From NCBI RefSeq assembly GCF_004361835.1, contig NZ_SNWD01000019.1, positions 1 through 53,255 of the forward strand: a DNA stretch of 53,255 nt, read 5' to 3'. The notes under the pieces are model-generated. The model was given only the letters and a program-made list of their open reading frames with translations. It did no database searches and was not told the origin of the DNA. Made by a program: the position numbers and the translations under genes. Below are positions 7,598 to 15,623 of the stretch, piece by piece (position 1 is the stretch's first letter; each line of letters starts with the position of its first letter). The stretch is from Stakelama pacifica. GTDB taxonomy: Bacteria > Pseudomonadota > Alphaproteobacteria > Sphingomonadales > Sphingomonadaceae.

Positions 7598-8226
7598 CAG
7601 GATTCCCTCCCGCTGTCGTTTTCGAGATGTTCGGCGCAGATCGCGGCGGCGATCGTGTGGAGATGCTTCACGCGGTCAACGAGCCAGGCCAGTTCGTCGG
7701 GGGTGATTTCATAGGCATGGGAATAGCGCGCCTCGACATAGGCGCGCTGGAGCTGCGCAAAATGGCGGCGGGCGGCGCGGGTATCGCGCGGCCAGGCTTC
7801 GATCAGCCGGGGATCGAGATTTTCGGCAAGCGAGCGCAGGATGCCGATGCGGTGCGATTTGGGCGCGTAGAGCGTCAGGACGAGCAGCAGGCCATGATAG
7901 GCGCGCTCGACGGCCTGGTGGAGCATGAACGCGGCATGGTTGGTCTCGCCGTCGCGGATCGCATATTCGGCGAGCGTCAGGCAGTATGCGGCATCGGGGA
8001 GCCACTTGTCATAATGCGCCCTGGCTTCGGCGTGGCGTTCCTGCGCGTCGAGCTGGCGCGGCACGGCGAGGCGCTGTCCCGGCGCTTCGTAGAGGGCGAT
8101 CCCATCGCGGGCTATGTCGGCGAAGAAGGGACGGCCGCGCGCGAGCTGGTCGTTCACGTCCATCAGCGAATGGACGATGAAATTGACGGGCGTGGCGAGC
8201 TGGCGGGTGACGGTCAGCTCGCGCAC
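7597..8226 (-). CDS. HEPN-domain protein, 3' part of a split MNT-HEPN gene
   Basis: 209 aa from a GTG at 8226. HEPN (PF05168-like) helical domain with DAAYCLTLAEYAIRDGETNH, AAFMLHQAVERAYHG and a C-terminal ARYSHAYEI motif region. The frame continues upstream without a start as WWAVADDHLVREL, which is what one expects of a single-chain MNT-HEPN protein. One base appears to be lost near 8254. Either the gene is broken or it is expressed as two coupled products, the nucleotidyltransferase as antitoxin and HEPN as toxin. It lies in the traG-traD operon. Confidence 0.7.
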   Translation of the reverse strand: MRELTVTRQLATPVNFIVHSLMDVNDQLARGRPFFADIARDGIALYEAPGQRLAVPRQLDAQERHAEARAHYDKWLPDAAYCLTLAEYAIRDGETNHAAFMLHQAVERAYHGLLLVLTLYAPKSHRIGILRSLAENLDPRLIEAWPRDTRAARRHFAQLQRAYVEARYSHAYEITPDELAWLVDRVKHLHTIAAAICAEHLENDSGRES

Positions 8227-8510
8227 CAGATGATCGTCGGCGACAGCCCACCATGTTGCAGATCGGTGAAGGTCTCGGAGTTGACGATGACGAGCAGATC
8301 ATAGTCGGAGATATAGCCGCTGGCGCGATCCTCGACCCAATCGCCGCGCGCGTAGGAGCCGAACAGGATCAGCTTGAGGATGCGGCCGCCCTTGCGCTTG
8401 TCGGAGAGCTTGGTTTTGACGGCATCCTCAAATTCATCGAACAGGACGCGGGCGACCCGTTCCAGCTCGCGGCGCTTGGCGGCGGGAAGATGATCGAGGC
8501 CGGCGCGCAT
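8214..8510 (-). CDS. Minimal nucleotidyltransferase (MNT), 5' part of a split MNT-HEPN gene
   Basis: 98 aa. It contains the nucleotidyltransferase signature LFGSYARGDW followed by SDYDLLVIV (GS-x-SDxD metal-binding residues). MNT antitoxins AMPylate their HEPN partners in known systems. The final residues (HGGLSPTIIWCAS) are out-of-frame readthrough: the correct continuation is in the next frame as WAVADDHLVREL. The frame is lost near 8254. Start ATG 8510 lies just after the stop of the upstream small gene. Confidence 0.75.
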   Translation of the reverse strand: MRAGLDHLPAAKRRELERVARVLFDEFEDAVKTKLSDKRKGGRILKLILFGSYARGDWVEDRASGYISDYDLLVIVNSETFTDLQHGGLSPTIIWCAS

Positions 8511-8512
8511 GG

Positions 8513-8779
8513 TCAGCGCGCTTCGGGCAGGTCGATAGCGGTGATGCCCTGAGCGGCGGCGATGGCGTCCACCAGGCTATCGACGGTTTCCATGCGATGG
8601 CTGGGCCAGTCGCGTGAGACGGTGACATAGCCGGCGTCGGTCTGGACGTTGATGATCGCCGTGGCGGGCAGCAGATCGAGCAGGGTTGCGAGCTTGTCCT
8701 GAATATCGGGGGTGATGTGGTCGATGCCGGGGCCGACCATCAGGAGCTGCCAGGAAAGGCGCGAGGTGTCGTCAGTCAT
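8513..8779 (-). CDS. Small conserved-looking tra-operon protein
   Basis: 88 aa, not recognised. No signal or membrane segment; the middle is hydrophobic and strand-like (ATAIINVQTDAGYVTVSRDW). The start ATG 8779 overlaps the traD1 stop by 8 nt and the stop lies 3 nt before the MNT start, so it is embedded in the traC-traD-x-MNT-HEPN-traG operon. An in-frame upstream start at 8890 would run through traD1 and has no support. No counterpart is present in module 2. Confidence 0.65.
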   Translation of the reverse strand: MTDDTSRLSWQLLMVGPGIDHITPDIQDKLATLLDLLPATAIINVQTDAGYVTVSRDWPSHRMETVDSLVDAIAAAQGITAIDLPEAR

Positions 8780-9113
8780 GGGCGGTCTGTTCCTTGCTGT
8801 CCTGTCCTTCCGCTTCCGCGTCGAACGCACGTTTGCCGCGCCGCTTCCAGAGCGCGAGCGCGTTGCCATCATCACGCGCGCGGGCGGCAAGATCGAGCAT
8901 CGCGCCGTAGAGCGTTGCGCGATCGTCGTCGGCCAATTCGACGAGGCCGGCCTTCTGGACGAGGCCGCCCAGCTCTATGAGATGGCGGGTGCGTTCGCGG
9001 CGCTGCACGACCCATCCTCTCGTATCGGTGCGGCGCTTGGCGGCTTCAACCCTGTGCCTCGCCTGCGCCAGTCTGGTTTCCGCTTTCGCCGTTGCCGCCA
9101 GAGCGTCGCCCAG
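8772..9113 (-). CDS. traD: Conjugal transfer protein TraD (module 1)
   Basis: About 113 aa of the small TraD family of Ti/RP4-like Dtr regions. The core RRERTRHLIELGGLVQKAGL, then DDRATLYGAMLDLA and ALWKRRGKRAFDAEAE, is nearly identical to the module-2 copy at 43533-43865. The start is uncertain: similarity between copies begins around LGDALAAT, where copy 2 has GTG but this copy has CTG, so the coordinate is approximate. The open frame continues to 9236. It overlaps traC1 in another frame. It probably assists relaxosome assembly at oriT1. Confidence 0.75.
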   Translation of the reverse strand: MGDALAATAKAETRLAQARHRVEAAKRRTDTRGWVVQRRERTRHLIELGGLVQKAGLVELADDDRATLYGAMLDLAARARDDGNALALWKRRGKRAFDAEAEGQDSKEQTAHD

Positions 9114-9351
9114 CCTTGCGCCCGCGTCCCTGAAAGAAGGCCGCGCCCCGCGAGCGCAACGCCTCCTTTTCGCCAGCGTCGGCCGATTCCACGGCAGCGA
9201 GCAGCGCGCCGGCGAGTGTGTCGAGATCGAGCGCATCGGCCCCGGTTGCCGTCACCAGTAACCCAAGTTGCTCGATCTTCTTGGCCTTGATAGACTTGGC
9301 CTTGTCGCTCAGTGCCCGCAATTCGGCGTCATAGTCGCGCGTTTTTCGCAT
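9046..9351 (-). CDS. traC: Conjugal transfer protein TraC (module 1)
   Basis: 101 aa. MRKTRDYDAELRAL, KKIEQLGLLVTATGADALD and SRGAAFFQGRGRK match the TraC family found beside oriT in Agrobacterium-type Dtr modules and the module-2 copy at 43777-44103. ATG 9351 begins the conserved MRK.RDY motif; the 15-residue upstream extension is not conserved. Gene order is traC then traD, divergent from traA1 across oriT1. Known TraC proteins are accessory relaxosome components. Confidence 0.85.
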   Translation of the reverse strand: MRKTRDYDAELRALSDKAKSIKAKKIEQLGLLVTATGADALDLDTLAGALLAAVESADAGEKEALRSRGAAFFQGRGRKAGRRSGGNGESGNQTGAGEAQG

Positions 9352-9467
9352 CACTCTCTCCCTCGCGCCCGTCGAACAGGAGCCGCACAGTAGCACGATC
9401 GCGCTGGCAGGACAGCGGTTCCATCATGAAATGCGGCCAAGTCAATCACGCGAACGGCAGAGAGTGG

Positions 9468-9506
9468 TGAGTGCGCGCTTATACGTCGTTGCCGACGTGC
9501 GCTAAG
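9468..9506. other. oriT 1 (origin of transfer)
   Basis: A 39-bp block identical at all but one position to 44215-44253, in the same place between divergent traC and traA. It contains the dyad ACGTCG-TTGC-CGACGT (9483-9498) beside GCGCGCTTAT, whose complement ATAAGCGCGC resembles the nic region of MobQ/RSF1010-type origins. Conservation between the two modules and position are the main evidence. Confidence 0.8.
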
Positions 9507-9527
9507 AAGTGCATCATGCCGGTCGCG

Positions 9528-12440
9528 ATGGCGATCTATCATTTCAGCGCCAAGGTCATCAGCCGTGCGAACGGCTCCAGCGCCGTTGCGTCCGCTGCCT
9601 ATCGCTCCGCATCCGAGCTGCACGATGCGCGGCTTGGACGCAGCCACGACTTCTCCAACAAGGCGGGCGTCATCCACTCCGAAGTGCTGCTGCCGAAGGA
9701 CGCACCGGAGCGCCTGTTGGATCGGACGACGCTGTGGAACGAGGTGGAGGCAGGAGAGAAGCGCAAGGACGCGCAACTGGCGCGTGAGGTAGAGTTTTCG
9801 ATCCCGCGCGAGATGAACGAGAAGCAGGGCGTGCAGCTCGCTCGTGACTTCGTGGAGAAGGAGTTCGTGAAGCGCGGGATGGTCGCCGACCTCAACGTGC
9901 ATTGGGACAAGGCCAAGGATGGCAGCCCGAAGCCGCACGCGCATGTCATGCTGGCGATGCGCGAAGTTGGGCAGGAGGGGTTCGGCAAGAAGGTCCGGGA
10001 CTGGAACTCGACCGAGCTGTTGAAGGGCTGGCGCGAAGCGTGGGCGGCGCATGTCAACGAGCGCATGGCGGAGCTGGGGCTGGAGGGGCGGATCGACCAC
10101 CGTTCCTATGAAGACCAGGGCATTGCGCTGGAGCCGCAGCACAAGATCGGCCCGGCAGGAATGCGCCGGCTCGACCGCGGCGAGGACGCCGAGCGTGCCG
10201 AGGATCACCGGCGCATCGCGCGGGAGAATGGCGAGAAGATCGCGGCCGACCCGCGCATCGCGCTCGACGGCATCACACGGCAACAGGCGACCTTCACCAC
10301 CCGCGATCTTGCTGCGTTCGCCTTCCGTCATTCGGATGGCAAGGAGCAGTTCGACCAGGTGATGGCGGCGGTGCGGGCCAGTCCCGAGCTGGTGGCATTG
10401 GGCAAAGACGGGCGCGACCAGGAGCGGTTCACGTCCCGCGAGATGATTGCGACCGAGGCGCGTCTGGAGAAAGCCGGCGACGAGCTGGCGCGGCGCGACG
10501 CGCATGGTGTGTCCGACCGGCACCGTGCCGGCGCTCTGGAGGCTGCGGAAGGACGCGGGCTGGTCCTGTCGGGCGAGCAGCGCGATGCCTTCGACCATAT
10601 CACCGAGGGCCGCGGGCTGGCGTCGGTCATCGGCTATGCCGGCACGGGCAAGTCGGCGATGCTGGGCGTTGCGCGCGAGGCTTGGGAGCGCGAGGGCTAT
10701 CAGGTGCGCGGCGCCGCCCTGTCCGGGATCGCGGCCGAGAATCTGGAGGGCGGATCAGGTATCCGGTCCCGCACCATCGCCAGCCTTGAACATGGTTGGG
10801 CACAGGGCCGCGACCAGCTCACGCGCAACGACGTGCTGGTGCTGGACGAGGCGGGCATGATCGGCACCCGCCAGATGGAGCGGGTGCTGTCCCGTGCCCG
10901 CGACGCGGGCGCCAAGGTGGTGCTGGTGGGCGATCCCGAGCAGTTGCAGGCGATCGAAGCCGGCGCGGCGTTCCGGTCGATCGCCGAAGCGCACGGCGCG
11001 GCCGAAATCACCGAGGTTCGCCGACAGCGTGAAGGCTGGCAGAAGGACGCGACGCGGGCACTGGCGACCGGCCGCACGGGCGAGGCGATCCACGCCTATG
11101 GCGACTGCGGCATGGTCCACGCGGCCGATACGCGCGAGCAGGCCCGCGCCGAGCTGGTGGAAGGCTGGGATCGCCAGCGCCAGGCTGATCCCGACCAGAC
11201 GCGCATCATCCTCACCCACACCAATGCCGAGGTGCGCGAGCTGAACCAGGAGGCGCGCGGACGGGTGCGCGCGTCGGGCGGGCTGGGCGAGGACGTTGGC
11301 GTCACCGTCGATCGGGGCGCGCGCGACTTCGCGGCCGGCGACCGCATCATGTTCCTGCGCAACGAGCGCTCGCTTGGCGTGAAGAACGGCACGCTGGGCA
11401 CGTTGGAGCGGATCGACGGCGGGCACATGGCGGTACGGCTCGACGGGGGTGGGCACGCTGCGTTCGACCTCAAGGACTACGCCGCGGTCGATCACGGCTA
11501 TGCCGCTACCTTCCACAAGTCGCAGGGCGTGACTGTCGATCGCGCGCACCTCCTCGCGACGCCGGGCATGGACCGGCACAGCGCCTATGTCGGCATGTCG
11601 CGGCACCGTGACGGGGTGCAGCTCCACTATGGCCGTGACGACTTCGCCGACTTGGCGAAGCTTGCCCGCACGCTGTCACGCGACCGCGCCAAGGACATGG
11701 CCGGCGACTATGCCGTGCCGTCCGATGAGGACAGGGCGCGCAGCTTCGCCGAGCGGCGGGAGATACGCTGGCCCGAGCGGGCGCGGGAAATCGTCCATCA
11801 GGTCCGCGACAAGGCCAAGGATATGTTCGCGGGTTTTCGGCCCAAGCCTGCCGCCACGCCGGAGAAGGCACCTACCCCGGATCGCACCGAGGCGGCGATC
11901 GGCGGCAAGCCGGACCAGGCCAGGGCAATTGAACGCTATGCGCGGGCGTCTGCCGATATAGGCCGGATGCGCGCGCAGGATCTGCCGGTGCTGCCGCATC
12001 AGGAGAGCGCGTTGCGCCGCGCCGGCGAGGCGCTGGATCAGGTGCGGCCTGATGGCGCGCGCGATCTCGCTTCCGCGTTCCGTCGCGATCCCGGGCTGAT
12101 CGGGCAGGCGGCCGGGGGCAACACAGGCGGTGCGGTGCGCGCGATGGCCGAGGAGCGCCGGGTGCGGCTCGACCCCGGCGCGCGCGCTGACCGGTTCGTG
12201 GAGAGCTGGCGTGGGCTGGCGCGCGAGCGGGCAGGCGGCGACCAGGCGCGGGTGGAAAAGGCTACCACGCGCATGGGTGTGATGGCCGAGGGGCTACGCC
12301 GCGACCCCGAGCTGGCGAAGGCGCTGGAGCGCCGTGCGCCCGAGCTGGAGCTAAAACTGGAGCGCGGCCGAAGCATCGAGAGATCGCTGGAGCAGTCGAT
12401 CGGGATCGGCCGCGAGCGCGACAGGGGCATGAGCCGATAA
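9528..12440 (+). CDS. traA: TraA relaxase-helicase, MobQ (MobA/MobL) type, module 1
   Basis: 970 aa. The N-terminal relaxase begins MAIYHFSAK as in RSF1010 MobA and has a tyrosine at the same position (Tyr25). The metal-binding motif KPHAHVML (His137, His139) follows HWDKAKDGSP. A RecD/TraI-like helicase starts with Walker A GYAGTGKS at 369-376, then VLVLDEAGMIG, GDPEQLQAIEAG and the late motif GYAATFHKSQGVTVD. It nicks oriT1 and unwinds the transferred strand. ATG 9528 is chosen because MAIYHF is the family N-terminus; the open frame upstream is oriT DNA. It is closely related to traA2. Confidence 0.95.
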   Translation: MAIYHFSAKVISRANGSSAVASAAYRSASELHDARLGRSHDFSNKAGVIHSEVLLPKDAPERLLDRTTLWNEVEAGEKRKDAQLAREVEFSIPREMNEKQGVQLARDFVEKEFVKRGMVADLNVHWDKAKDGSPKPHAHVMLAMREVGQEGFGKKVRDWNSTELLKGWREAWAAHVNERMAELGLEGRIDHRSYEDQGIALEPQHKIGPAGMRRLDRGEDAERAEDHRRIARENGEKIAADPRIALDGITRQQATFTTRDLAAFAFRHSDGKEQFDQVMAAVRASPELVALGKDGRDQERFTSREMIATEARLEKAGDELARRDAHGVSDRHRAGALEAAEGRGLVLSGEQRDAFDHITEGRGLASVIGYAGTGKSAMLGVAREAWEREGYQVRGAALSGIAAENLEGGSGIRSRTIASLEHGWAQGRDQLTRNDVLVLDEAGMIGTRQMERVLSRARDAGAKVVLVGDPEQLQAIEAGAAFRSIAEAHGAAEITEVRRQREGWQKDATRALATGRTGEAIHAYGDCGMVHAADTREQARAELVEGWDRQRQADPDQTRIILTHTNAEVRELNQEARGRVRASGGLGEDVGVTVDRGARDFAAGDRIMFLRNERSLGVKNGTLGTLERIDGGHMAVRLDGGGHAAFDLKDYAAVDHGYAATFHKSQGVTVDRAHLLATPGMDRHSAYVGMSRHRDGVQLHYGRDDFADLAKLARTLSRDRAKDMAGDYAVPSDEDRARSFAERREIRWPERAREIVHQVRDKAKDMFAGFRPKPAATPEKAPTPDRTEAAIGGKPDQARAIERYARASADIGRMRAQDLPVLPHQESALRRAGEALDQVRPDGARDLASAFRRDPGLIGQAAGGNTGGAVRAMAEERRVRLDPGARADRFVESWRGLARERAGGDQARVEKATTRMGVMAEGLRRDPELAKALERRAPELELKLERGRSIERSLEQSIGIGRERDRGMSR

Positions 12441-12452
12441 GGGGAAGACGTG

Positions 12453-13151
12453 ATGGCGGATGAGGAAGGGCCGAGTGAAGCCGCGCAGGCGTTCCAGGAG
12501 CTGCGCGCCGAGGTGACGCTGATGCGCCGTGCCGTCGAGCGTCTGACGGCCGAGCGCATGGAGGTGCCCGAGCCGCCCGACTATTCCGAGACGCTGGGCG
12601 TCATCGCTAACAATATCACCGCCACCGCGCAGCGCGTCGATATGCTGGTCAAAAGCCCTATGCTGGCGATGACGCCCGAACAGTTGGCGGGACGGATCAC
12701 CGCAGCGGCGAGCACGGCGCGCCAGGAAGACCGGCAGACGATCGCCACGGCGCGCACCGGCCTGGAGGACGTGACCCGCCAGCTTCACGGCTACGTCGTA
12801 TCAGCGCGCCGGGGCGACGAGCAGAACCGCTGGCTGATGTGGAGCGCGATCGGCGGTGTGGTGGTCGGGATGATGTTGTGGGCGGTGTTCGCCGGCATCG
12901 TTGCCCGCGCCGTGCCCGCGAGCTGGCAATGGCCGGAGAAGATGGCGGCGCGCTCGCTCGACCTGCCGATGTGGGAAGGCGGCCAGCACCTCATGCGCGC
13001 CAGCGCGCCGGACGCTTTCGCCAACATCGCGGCAGGCGATCGGATCGTCACCGCTAACCGGCAGGCGCTGGAGGCGTGCCGGAAGCGCGCGGATAAGGCG
13101 CGAGAGGCGGTGCGCTGCACGATCAAGATCGAGCCCGAGGCGAGGCGTTAG
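12453..13151 (+). CDS. DUF6118-like membrane protein downstream of traA1
   Basis: 232 aa. Helical N-terminal half with coiled-coil character (residues about 5-35 and 80-120), one membrane segment (WLMWSAIGGVVVGMMLWAVF, near 130-150), then PASWQWPEKMAARSLD and a C-terminal cysteine pair region. A paralogue with the same layout follows traA2 (47221-47958), so it belongs to the transfer module; I recall the family as DUF6118, without known function. The start ATG 12453 has GGGGAA at proper spacing, 12 nt after the traA1 stop. It is probably cotranscribed with traA1. Confidence 0.75.
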   Translation: MADEEGPSEAAQAFQELRAEVTLMRRAVERLTAERMEVPEPPDYSETLGVIANNITATAQRVDMLVKSPMLAMTPEQLAGRITAAASTARQEDRQTIATARTGLEDVTRQLHGYVVSARRGDEQNRWLMWSAIGGVVVGMMLWAVFAGIVARAVPASWQWPEKMAARSLDLPMWEGGQHLMRASAPDAFANIAAGDRIVTANRQALEACRKRADKAREAVRCTIKIEPEARR

Positions 13152-13152
13152 G

Positions 13153-13596
13153 GTGGCGGACACTCTCACCCCGGCAGGCCGCTCCGAGCGCATGAGCCGC
13201 ATTCGGGGCAAGAACAGCAAGCCCGAGATGCTGGTGCGCCGCATCGTGCATGGCATGGGCTACCGCTATCGGCTTCACGACAAGCGTCTACCCGGTAGCC
13301 CCGACCTTGTGTTTCGCGGCCGGAAGAAAGTCATCTTTGTCCACGGATGTTTCTGGCATCGTCATCCCGATCCGAATTGCAAACTGGCGCGAATGCCAAA
13401 ATCCCGGCAGGATTTCTGGGGACCGAAGCTGGAGGGCAACCGCGATCGAGACGAGCGCAATCGTGCGATGCTGGACCGAAAGGGCTGGCGGGAGCTGGTT
13501 GTTTGGGAATGCGAATGCGGGCAAACGGAACACTTGAAGAACAAAATACGTGGATTTCTCGATGACGACCAAGGAAACGCCCATGCGGGCCATTGA
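13153..13596 (+). CDS. vsr: Very-short-patch mismatch endonuclease Vsr
   Basis: 147 aa from GTG 13153. The family N-terminus is present (LTPAGRSERMSRIRGKNSKP), then SPDLVF with the catalytic Asp, and FVHGCFWHRH with the metal/active-site histidines. Vsr nicks 5' of T in T:G mismatches left by deamination of 5-methylcytosine, protecting sites methylated by the partner methyltransferase. It precedes the methyltransferase gene with a 14-nt overlap, so the two are translated together. GTG start with weak site; ATG 13192 would cut off conserved residues. Confidence 0.93.
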   Translation: MADTLTPAGRSERMSRIRGKNSKPEMLVRRIVHGMGYRYRLHDKRLPGSPDLVFRGRKKVIFVHGCFWHRHPDPNCKLARMPKSRQDFWGPKLEGNRDRDERNRAMLDRKGWRELVVWECECGQTEHLKNKIRGFLDDDQGNAHAGH

Positions 13597-14749
13597 GCTA
13601 TTCGCCGGCGCCGGCGGGCTGGGCATGGGGATCAGCAAGGCGGGATTCCGTCCCATGCAGGTGGTCGAATGGGATCGCTGGTGCTGCGATACGATTCGAG
13701 AGAACCGCAAGGTAAAGGCGGGTGGTATTAGCCATTGGCCGTTGCCGACCGAGGGTGACATTCGAGCCGTCGATTTTCGACAGCACGAAGGCAAGATCGA
13801 CCTTGTGACGGGTGGACCACCTTGCCAGCCATTCTCCCTTGGCGGGAAGCATCGAGCACATGCCGACGCGCGCGACATGTGGCCGGAAGCTGTCCGGGTT
13901 GTGCGCGAGACGCGCCCGCGCGCGTTCGTGTTTGAGAACGTGAAGGGGCTGACCAGGGCGAGCTTCGCCACCTACCTTGCTCATATCGTCCACCAGCTCA
14001 CCTATCCCGAACTCACGTTGCGGCCGGGCGAGACGTGGATGGAGCACATGGCGCGCCTAGAGCGTCACCACACCGCCAAGGGCGGTTCGGACGAGCTGCG
14101 TTACAACGTCGTGTATCGGGTGCTCAACGCAGCCAATCACGGGGTGCCACAACGGCGTGAGCGTGTCGTGTTCGTCGGCTTCCGCGCGGACCTTGGCATT
14201 GAATGGTCCTTCCCGGAGGCAACCCACTCGCTCGAAGCGTTGCTATGGGAGCAGGTACGAACGGGTGACTATTGGGAGCGGCACGAGATCGCCAAGCGCG
14301 ACCGGGTGCTTGATCCACGCTTCCGCGCCCGCGGCATGGCGCTGTTGGAGAAGCCGGCGGACAAGCCGTGGCTGACCGTGCGGGACGCGATCGGAGACCT
14401 TCCTGATCCGGAGCTTCAGCCGGAACTCGCGGCTGCCTGCCTCAACCATCGATTCCAAGGTGGCGCCCGCAGCTATGTGGGCCACACTGGCAGTCCGCTT
14501 GATGAACCAGCCAAGACGCTCAAGGCGGGCGTCCACGGTGTCCCGGGGGGCGAGAACATGCTGCGTCGCGCCGATGGAAGCGTGCGCTATTTCAGCGTCC
14601 GAGAGAGCGCCCGGCTACAGACCTTCCCTGACAAGTACCGCTTTCATGGCTCATGGACCGAGTCCATGCGCCAGCTCGGCAACGCCGTCCCGGTGAAGCT
14701 CGCGCAGGCCGTTGGAGAGAACGTGGCGAGGCATTTGACCGCCGCATGA
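13583..14749 (+). CDS. DNA (cytosine-5) methyltransferase
   Basis: 388 aa. Motif I is ELFAGAGGLGMG at the N-terminus; motif IV GGPPCQPFS has the catalytic Cys81; then FENVKG (motif VI), QRRERVVFVG (motif VIII) and QLGNAVPVKLAQAVG (motif X). The target-recognition region lies between about 200 and 320. Start ATG 13583 follows AAGGAA by 6 nt and gives the compact family N-terminus; the ATG at 13562 is less likely. It overlaps vsr upstream and, by ATGA, the endonuclease gene downstream. It should protect the sequence cut by that enzyme. Confidence 0.95.
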   Translation: MRAIELFAGAGGLGMGISKAGFRPMQVVEWDRWCCDTIRENRKVKAGGISHWPLPTEGDIRAVDFRQHEGKIDLVTGGPPCQPFSLGGKHRAHADARDMWPEAVRVVRETRPRAFVFENVKGLTRASFATYLAHIVHQLTYPELTLRPGETWMEHMARLERHHTAKGGSDELRYNVVYRVLNAANHGVPQRRERVVFVGFRADLGIEWSFPEATHSLEALLWEQVRTGDYWERHEIAKRDRVLDPRFRARGMALLEKPADKPWLTVRDAIGDLPDPELQPELAAACLNHRFQGGARSYVGHTGSPLDEPAKTLKAGVHGVPGGENMLRRADGSVRYFSVRESARLQTFPDKYRFHGSWTESMRQLGNAVPVKLAQAVGENVARHLTAA

Positions 14750-15579
14750 GCCGTAAACCCACACCCGCGCCGTCGCCGATCGCCGAACTGCGCGCGAATC
14801 TCGACCAGCTCATCGAACAGACGACCTCGACCACCCTGTCGGCGCCGCGGCGACGGACGCTTGAGAAGGAAATCCGGGGTGTCATCGAGGAGCTAGGCTC
14901 TTTTCTGAACACGCTGGACCCGATCCGGCAGCCTTCGGCGGTGTTTGATCCCAGCAATCCCAAGGTGGTGGGGCGGTTCGTCTCGCTCGCGCTGGTCGCG
15001 CAGCAGCGTCACCCGTTGGCCGAGATACCGCGCTTCTATGGCTCCGGCATCTACGCCATCTACTACAACGGCCCATTTCCGCTGTATGCGCCCATCAGCG
15101 GAAGCGAGACGCCAATCTACGTCGGCCAGGCCGCGCCCGCGATCAACAATGCCCGTACCCCGCTGGAGCAGGGGCCGCGGCTTTGTGGGCGTCTTTCAGA
15201 CCACCGTAAGAACATCGGTACGGCCATCACCACGCTCGACCTTGCCGACTTTCAGTTCCGATCGCTGGTCGTTCAGAGCGGCTGGGAAACGGCGGCCGAG
15301 GATTACATGATCCATCTGTTCCGGCCGATTTGGAACAGCGAGACGAGCATACTCTATGGCTTGGGCAAGCATGGAGATGACGCGACCACCCGAGCCAATA
15401 AGCGCTCGCCGTGGGACACGCTCCATCCCGGCCGGAAATGGGCGGAAAAGTCCAAGGAAGATGCCAAATCGCCGGCAACGATCGAGACGGAGCTAAGCCG
15501 GCATTTTGAGGAGCACCCGGTATTTCCGGACCTTGAGCATGTGCTGACCAGCTTTTTGGACGAACTGCGTCAGGTGTAA
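14746..15579 (+). CDS. Eco29kI-type GIY-YIG restriction endonuclease
   Basis: 277 aa, longer than Eco29kI (about 214 aa) by an N-terminal helical extension. The active-site set is complete: GIY at 101-103, YVG at 125-127, Arg149-x3-His153, Glu185 and Asn197. Spacings match Eco29kI Arg104/His108 and Glu142/Asn154. Eco29kI cuts CCGCGG, so a related site is plausible but unproven. ATGA overlap with the methyltransferase indicates a coupled type II restriction-modification operon (vsr, methyltransferase, endonuclease). Confidence 0.9.
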   Translation: MSRKPTPAPSPIAELRANLDQLIEQTTSTTLSAPRRRTLEKEIRGVIEELGSFLNTLDPIRQPSAVFDPSNPKVVGRFVSLALVAQQRHPLAEIPRFYGSGIYAIYYNGPFPLYAPISGSETPIYVGQAAPAINNARTPLEQGPRLCGRLSDHRKNIGTAITTLDLADFQFRSLVVQSGWETAAEDYMIHLFRPIWNSETSILYGLGKHGDDATTRANKRSPWDTLHPGRKWAEKSKEDAKSPATIETELSRHFEEHPVFPDLEHVLTSFLDELRQV

Positions 15580-15623
15580 TCAACAGAACCCAATTGGGGG
15601 AGATCGAAGGGGCGATCACAACA

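Noticed and set aside
5990..7714. A 574-codon plus-strand frame over traG1
   Set aside because: It mirrors the traG1 coding strand and has no domain; traG1 has all VirD4 motifs.
5918..12440. A complete conjugation system
   Set aside because: Relaxase, coupling protein, TraC/TraD and oriT are present, but I found no VirB/Trb channel genes in the window, so self-transfer cannot be claimed.
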